From: Aldrovandia affinis
Taxonomy: Eukaryota; Chordata; Actinopteri; Notacanthiformes; Halosauridae
Assembly (NCBI GenBank): GCA_029706075.1
Contig: JAINUG010000196.1
Coordinates: forward strand, 209,501-273,500
Direction: 5' to 3'
DNA: 64,000 bases
Positions 59,376 to 64,000 of this stretch are shown here, one piece after another; the first letter of the stretch is position 1, and every line of letters starts with the position of its first letter. Made by a program: the position numbers and the translations under genes. A model generated the notes under the pieces. It did no database searches and was not told the DNA's origin. It saw nothing but the letters and a program-made list of their open reading frames with translations.

Positions 59376-59473
59376 CCTCTTTACCTCCTGCCCTCGAATG
59401 CCTTGTTTTTTTGTATAGCTTAAATTGACATTGAAACTGCTTTTTTTATCCCTTCATCCTTTTAAATTGAATT

Positions 59474-59890
59474 CCTTGATAGACAGACAACTTTATTTTC
59501 CCCAGGGGGGAAATTTGTCACATGGCGATGTCTTAAAAATAAATAAGACTTGTACCTTGGAACCTGTGAGCACCTTGTATATGTTGGTCTTGACAATTGA
59601 CTCAAGAAGAGTATCCTACTTTGGAATGTCTTTTTTTTTTTTTTTTTTTTCATCTTGGAGTGCTGTGAGCGTTTCTCCCAGCGTAGTGTACCAGCTGGTC
59701 AGGCTGCGTGCCAGTAATGCACCCCTTCATCACAGCAGACTCACTAGTCCAGTCCTTGAACATCCTTAATGTCCTGCTGGATGTCTTCTGGGTGCTTGAA
59801 TGGGGGTTGTCTGTTGCAATGCAAAAAAACAAATCAAGCGGGAACACTTGCAAAGCAAGGTGCATACATGTCCAAACTGGAACGGTAAGC
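59474..59890 (-). repeat. possible LINE 3' end (Rex-like)
   Basis: ACTTTATTTTCCCCAGGGGG on the plus strand resembles the reverse of a common fish LINE 3' end (CCCCTGGGGAAAATAAAGT), and a 20-bp T run lies at 59630-59650. The rest could not be placed. Confidence 0.35.
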
Positions 59891-60245
59891 CAGCGGTGAT
59901 TTTAGATCTTATTTAGGGGGGCTTTAGCCCCCATGTCTTTCATCTCAGCCCCCCTGAAAATGTTTAGTCATTCTTTTCTAAAAAACATTTTTACTTAAAA
60001 AAATTAATTAATAAAAATATTTTAAATTTTTTTATATATATATATATATACAGTATATATTTTTAAATACTACAGATAGAGAGTGGTATTTCAATTTTGA
60101 GAGCAACCACCATTGTGGTGTTTTTGTTTTGGAGAATGTAACAGTAAATTAATAAAACATTTTGGCTTGTGCTTTGCATGTGTACATCTCACGTTCTCAT
60201 TGGGGGCTGAGCCCCCCTAAAGGTCACATCGTAGAATCGCCCCTG
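59891..60245. mobile_element. hAT MITE with perfect 8-bp duplication
   Basis: Ends CAGCGGTGATTTTAG and (inverted) CAGGGGCGATTCTACG. The flanks CGGTAAGC at 59883-59890 and 60246-60253 are identical. 355 bp, noncoding. Near each end lies a small hairpin around GGGGGGCTTTAGCCCCC and GGGGGCTGAGCCCCCC. Confidence 0.9.
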
Positions 60246-60253
60246 CGGTAAGC

Positions 60254-61679
60254 TATGTGTGTTGTACAATCATTTTTTTAAAATGACCTTGACAATAGAC
60301 ATTCCTAATGAACAAGAACCTAATCTTGACCTTATGTCATTCAACCAGTGAGCCAATGTATGTCAGTTAGGTTTGCTTGTCGGCAATCCAAAGGGCCTGC
60401 CAGAATGTTCCTACATTGGCCCAACAAAAAACTGCAAAGTTGGCCCTTAGTGTGGTTTTCTTTTTGGCAAAAAACATGTGACTAATTGTTGGGGTATTCT
60501 AATGTACCATTCCCTGGCCTATTTAGGCTGCTGTCTAAAAGTCACATTTGGTGATATTACAGTAGGTGTATCCAACTGTGTGCCAGTACTGCTAGTTGAA
60601 ATAGGGTCAATTTGATCGTACCATAGGTTAGCCACAGCAGGCTATGGACATAAAAACATCTGTTAGGGGAAATTGATTGGGACCTTCAGAATGGCAACAT
60701 TGGCTGCTGATTGATGAGATACTGTAGGAGAATTACTGGTATTATTGAATTGGCATTACTGGATCAACATTAGCTACTGATAGATTAATGACAGTTGGTT
60801 AAACATTACAGCACAACCAACAATGTGCCAGCGTTGGCCTGAGATGGTGAGCGGCTCCTGCTATATCCTCCATTTGACCAACCATGCCGTGTTTACAGAG
60901 TTATTATCATGTATGAGTTGAGATGTAAAAGATGAAGGACAATACCCACTGATGCATTAGTAATAATCGCTGCTGTAAGAGTGCCCTGTCGCTAATCAAC
61001 GATTTACTCCAGGTCTCCTTGCCAACTATCAAAGCAGCAAGCTGTGTCAATGGCAAACATAGATTAATATTGTGTCAGATCAGCAGTTAAATTGCAGCCC
61101 GTGATTTGTGTTTCATTTTTGTTCCGCCTGCGCAACAAACACAAAGAGGCCATTAAATAATACTGAATGACGGACGAAAAAGAAAAGCTACTGAGCAATG
61201 AAGCTAAATTAGCCAAGCTTCCAGTGTAATCGACGCAGGCTCTATTTAATATAGCGCGGCAGTAAATCGATGGGCTTTAACCAGCCCTGCCACGACTCTG
61301 CCAACAGGCCGTTTATTGCCGTCTCAGGAGAGAGCTGCAGCAGGGTTAGCCCCTCTCTGTTTGAGCGGGGCTCTCCCAGTGACCAGAACGGCGGTGTGTG
61401 AGAGGCTCTGCTCTTGCCGCAGCCTGATCTATCCAAAGTTCATTAGCCGTGCTTTAACGCTCGTTGAGACACACAGGCAAGCAGACAGCCCGACTCTACA
61501 AGACTGCCCTCGTCCTCATTTTCTACGGCCCAGACAGATGGCCACCCTTACTCCTGTCTTCTTAAACGGATCAGCTAACGGTTTGCGGTAAAGCTTAATA
61601 AAGAGCCAGTGGGAGGCTCAAAGGAAAGTGTATTTATCCTGAAAGGACTAAAACAAACAAACAAACACAAAAAAAAGAT
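60254..61679. other. intergenic unique sequence, possible conserved noncoding
   Basis: No gene or repeat recognised. 60890-61580 is repeat-free with many TAAT-type words (TAATCAACGATTTA, AGTAAATCGATGGGC) and even composition, the look of a developmental enhancer. This is an impression only. Confidence 0.35.
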
Positions 61680-61684
61680 TAAGG

Positions 61685-61690
61685 TTTATT
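61685..61690 (-). terminator. candidate hoatz poly(A) signal
   Basis: AATAAA on the minus strand about 290 bp beyond the proposed hoatz stop codon at 61980. It supports 61980-62130 as terminal exon but is weak evidence in AT-rich DNA. Confidence 0.35.
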
Positions 61691-61815
61691 GCAGTGATGT
61701 CATTCGTTAAGGAGAATAACAAAAGAAGCAAAGTTTGTTCAATGATTGCTTCTCACCCCCCCACACATATACACAAGTGCACACAAACTCTCTCTTTGTC
61801 TCTTACAGGCAGTCC

Positions 61816-61846
61816 CACACACACACACACACACAAACACACACTT
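61816..61846 (+). repeat. CA microsatellite
   Basis: CA array with one AA break; further CA runs at 61868 and 61909. Confidence 0.9.
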
Positions 61847-61979
61847 TCTTGCTCACAAAATGTACTTACCCACACACATGTTCTTTTGCTCTCATTCTCT
61901 CTGTCAGACACACACATACACACAATTATATCATCCAATGCCCGGAATGACAAGGAAGCCTTCTTTCTGTCTATTTCCT

Positions 61980-62130
61980 TCATTTCTGGTGATTTATACC
62001 AATGGTATCAGCAAAATAGCGATGCCCACACTTTGTGTTGCAGTAAATTACTGGCTGAGTGAGGGTTACTACCTCATTGGTGAAAGGATCAATATGTGCC
62101 CTTCTGCGCGGCACAAACCCGTCCATCTTT
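61980..62130 (-). CDS. hoatz: probable last exon of hoatz (end uncertain)
   Basis: An open stretch after a TATCTTTACAG acceptor. Its first base completes the arginine left open by the previous exon, then it reads KMDGFVPRRRAHIDPFTNE. Two endings are possible. Read as a terminal exon, it runs on 30 more codons to the TGA at 61982-61980, and an AATAAA follows about 290 bp later. Alternatively GTAGTAA right after TNE (62072) is a donor to a further exon not found. The tail has no likeness to human HOATZ, so this part rests on phase, splice site and the poly(A) signal only. Confidence 0.5.
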
Positions 62131-62493
62131 CTGTAAAGATATGCTGTACTTTTATGACTGCATTCTTGCTCTATCCACGCTGTCAGGCCGAGAGTTATCT
62201 TCAAATTATGTAAGTAAATCTGAACACAGTGAAGCGTCGACAGAAACAGAACCCCTGTAATGGCACCTAACCGAGAGGTAAATCCAATTAAAAAATGATG
62301 GCACATTTTTCATACTGATGTAAAAACAATATATAATAGCATTACTTGGTATGGTACTTTGAAAGGCCAAATCAAGAACTTAATATGTTAACATGATCAT
62401 TGTCTACCTTGGGAAAGAGGAATCGCTGTACTTTCAGAAAGTGGTTTTCTGAAATTGCTTATTTAAAATGAAAGCTGATACAGGAGGCCTTAC

Positions 62494-62546
62494 CTTTGAT
62501 AGCCATCATACTGGTTCGGTTTATATGGAAGGGATATCATCTCCTT
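62494..62546 (-). CDS. hoatz: hoatz exon (KEMISLPYKP)
   Basis: A 53-bp exon coding KEMISLPYKPNQYDGYQ plus two bases of an arginine codon. The acceptor is TTTTACAACAG and the donor GTAAGG. The first ten residues match human HOATZ KELISLPYKP, the most recognisable part of the family's C-terminal half. Entry phase 0 matches the exit of the preceding exon 882 bp upstream. After KPNQ the sequence departs from human. Confidence 0.85.
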
Positions 62547-63428
62547 CTGTTGTAAAACAAACAAAATTGGAAAAAACTATAAATACTGTGTATACGTATA
62601 CACATGTATATCTCTGTGTGTGTGTGTGCATGCATAGGCATGCGGTAGTGTGGGCAGGTGTAAATGTGGCAGGGTTGTTTTGGATTGATGTTGATGGTAA
62701 CGTTGAGGATTTTATTTCATTCATAAAGCCATCGGAGGGTGTCTCTTAAGGTACCACAAAACCAGGACACAACTTCTGCTTGGGGGCATGTCATTCATCT
62801 TTGCACGTCTGTTCATAGTTAAACAATGCAGGCCGCTCAGTCATGTTAGCTTACTAGAGTGTGTAAGTATGTAGACAGTCCATGGTCTCTGATCCACTCT
62901 GTCCAGTTCAGCACTCTGCTGAAGCACCCATTCCCCCAATCTCCTTGTTAGCCCCTTTTGTTGCACTCCCCCCACCCCTTTGAGGCATCAAACCCCTGGG
63001 GAATTGAAGATGCAATCTGGCGCTCACGTACCACAACATTCTCTGACCCCCCTCTACCATCCCACACAGATAGGGTTTCATAAAGCGCTGAGCCCTTAGG
63101 GAAAAAGTGCTGAGAGCGAGGGATAGACGCTCTAATGGATGAATGTTAAATGAAACACTTGGCTGCTGTAGAGGAAATGGGGCTTCCTCCCTCCTCCATT
63201 ACCATCTGAAACGACTGTATTAGCAAAAGACCAGGAGGTGATTCAACCCCCCCCTGCTTTTTTTCTTTTTCTTACCTTTCTTTTGAAAACCAGAATTCAT
63301 TACCTAAGTAGATGGTAGAGTGGTATGCCATTTTGTTGACCCATTTAAAAATTATGCCATTTGTTGACCCTCATTTAAAGTTTTTCATTATTTTTTTGCA
63401 ATCATCATCTTGGCACAACATTTCCTAC
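62547..63428. other. hoatz intron
   Basis: No feature beyond a short GT run at 62615. Splice sites at both ends fit the hoatz exons. Confidence 0.6.
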
Positions 63429-63488
63429 CTTGATGCGCTCCTCCCTCTGTCTTTGGAGAAGTGTGATGATTTCGTCTCTGTGCTTGGC
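63429..63488 (-). CDS. hoatz: hoatz internal exon
   Basis: A 60-bp exon (phase 0 both ends, acceptor GTTTCAG, donor GTAGGA) coding AKHRDEIITLLQRQREERIK. Human HOATZ (C11orf88) has [21 protein letters not shown] at the matching place, as I recall it. HOATZ is a small vertebrate protein needed for normal motile cilia and sperm flagella. The segment is a charged amphipathic helix, likely coiled coil. It is followed in phase by an exon beginning KEMISLPYKP (human KELISLPYKP), and it lies upstream of layn in the same orientation as in human. Upstream exons were not found before the right edge. Confidence 0.82.
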
Positions 63489-64000
63489 CTGAAACAGATG
63501 AACAGATAAGACACATGTGACCGAGGAGCAAGTGGATGCTGAGAGAAGCTGGGAGACGGAGCACGTGACATTCCTGTTTACAATCAGACAGCAGATTGTA
63601 CAGGGGAGTGCCCTGACGAGAGGTCAAAAAGAAGAGGGAGAAGAAGAGAAAGATGTTGCCAAAGAGTCACTGCCATGCTTTCTAAATAACAGGAATGTGC
63701 TGCCTGTTTTCTCGCGGAGCTCAGAGACACACAGAAGCTGTGGTTTCGACCCCCCCGCCACTAAGAAGTGAGCAGCTGTCTGACCGGTCCAATCAAATCG
63801 CAACAATCACTAAACAAGCCTCATAAATCTGATTTAGCACTTGGCCAGGGAATTGCAGATTGCACAGGCGCTCATGTTCAGTGCAGCCTGATTAATCCAT
63901 TACAAATACTCTCTGCGGAAATTTGACAAGCACATGCCGTTTTACAGCAGGCAAATTGATTACTGTAATGTTATATTGTATGTTCGAAACATTATGTTCA
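63489..64000. other. hoatz upstream intron (window edge)
   Basis: No further hoatz exon was recognised. The last 150 bp (CCTGATTAATCCATTACAAA) is unique and could be conserved noncoding. Confidence 0.4.

Overview
This is vertebrate nuclear DNA, almost certainly from a ray-finned (teleost) fish. It has short exons in long introns, many CA/GT microsatellites, and a repeat load of Tc1-like, hAT and PIF/Harbinger DNA transposons, L2-clade LINEs and tRNA-derived SINEs sharing the L2 3' stem-loop tail, plus a few solo LTRs. I see no bacterial or viral gene organisation. Which teleost it is cannot be settled from this window.

Three host genes lie head to tail on the minus strand. From high to low coordinate they are: the 3' part of hoatz (cilia and flagella protein; exons at 63429-63488, 62494-62546 and about 61980-62130); a complete layilin gene, layn (seven exons, 56540 down to 43193, joining in phase to 371 codons plus stop); and the 5' half of sik2 (salt-inducible kinase 2; six exons, 39183 down to 2574, about 243 codons, the rest off the left edge). 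The order and orientation HOATZ-LAYN-SIK2 match human 11q23.1, and this synteny supports all three names. Every splice junction called has GT/AG ends and compatible phase, except the uncertain last hoatz exon.

Region by region: 1-39183 is sik2, mostly introns loaded with repeats. Notable there are a LINE remnant at 12.6-14.6 kb, hAT and Harbinger miniature elements, and a SINE at 9.2-10.5 kb split by a 1-kb transposon carrying the first exon of a SWIM-domain protein. 39184-39700 is the CpG-rich sik2 upstream region with a perfect CRE palindrome. 39.7-43.2 kb is intergenic plus the layn 3' UTR. 43.2-56.5 kb is layn; its introns hold a Harbinger element with recognisable transposase, two solo LTRs, a hAT element with an L2 and an LTR nested in it, and two Tc1 elements set end to end. 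56.6-61.9 kb is intergenic, with an LTR carrying a hexanucleotide array, a hAT MITE with perfect target duplications, and unique sequence that could be conserved noncoding DNA. 61.9-64.0 kb is hoatz.

The genes are not an operon and share no known pathway. SIK2 is an LKB1-activated kinase acting on CREB co-activators, layilin is a hyaluronan-binding membrane lectin, and HOATZ is a ciliary protein. I found no wholly new biological system. The most unusual items are the SWIM-exon transposon, the GT array sitting on a layilin splice acceptor, the hoatz C-terminal exons, and the nested hAT composite.
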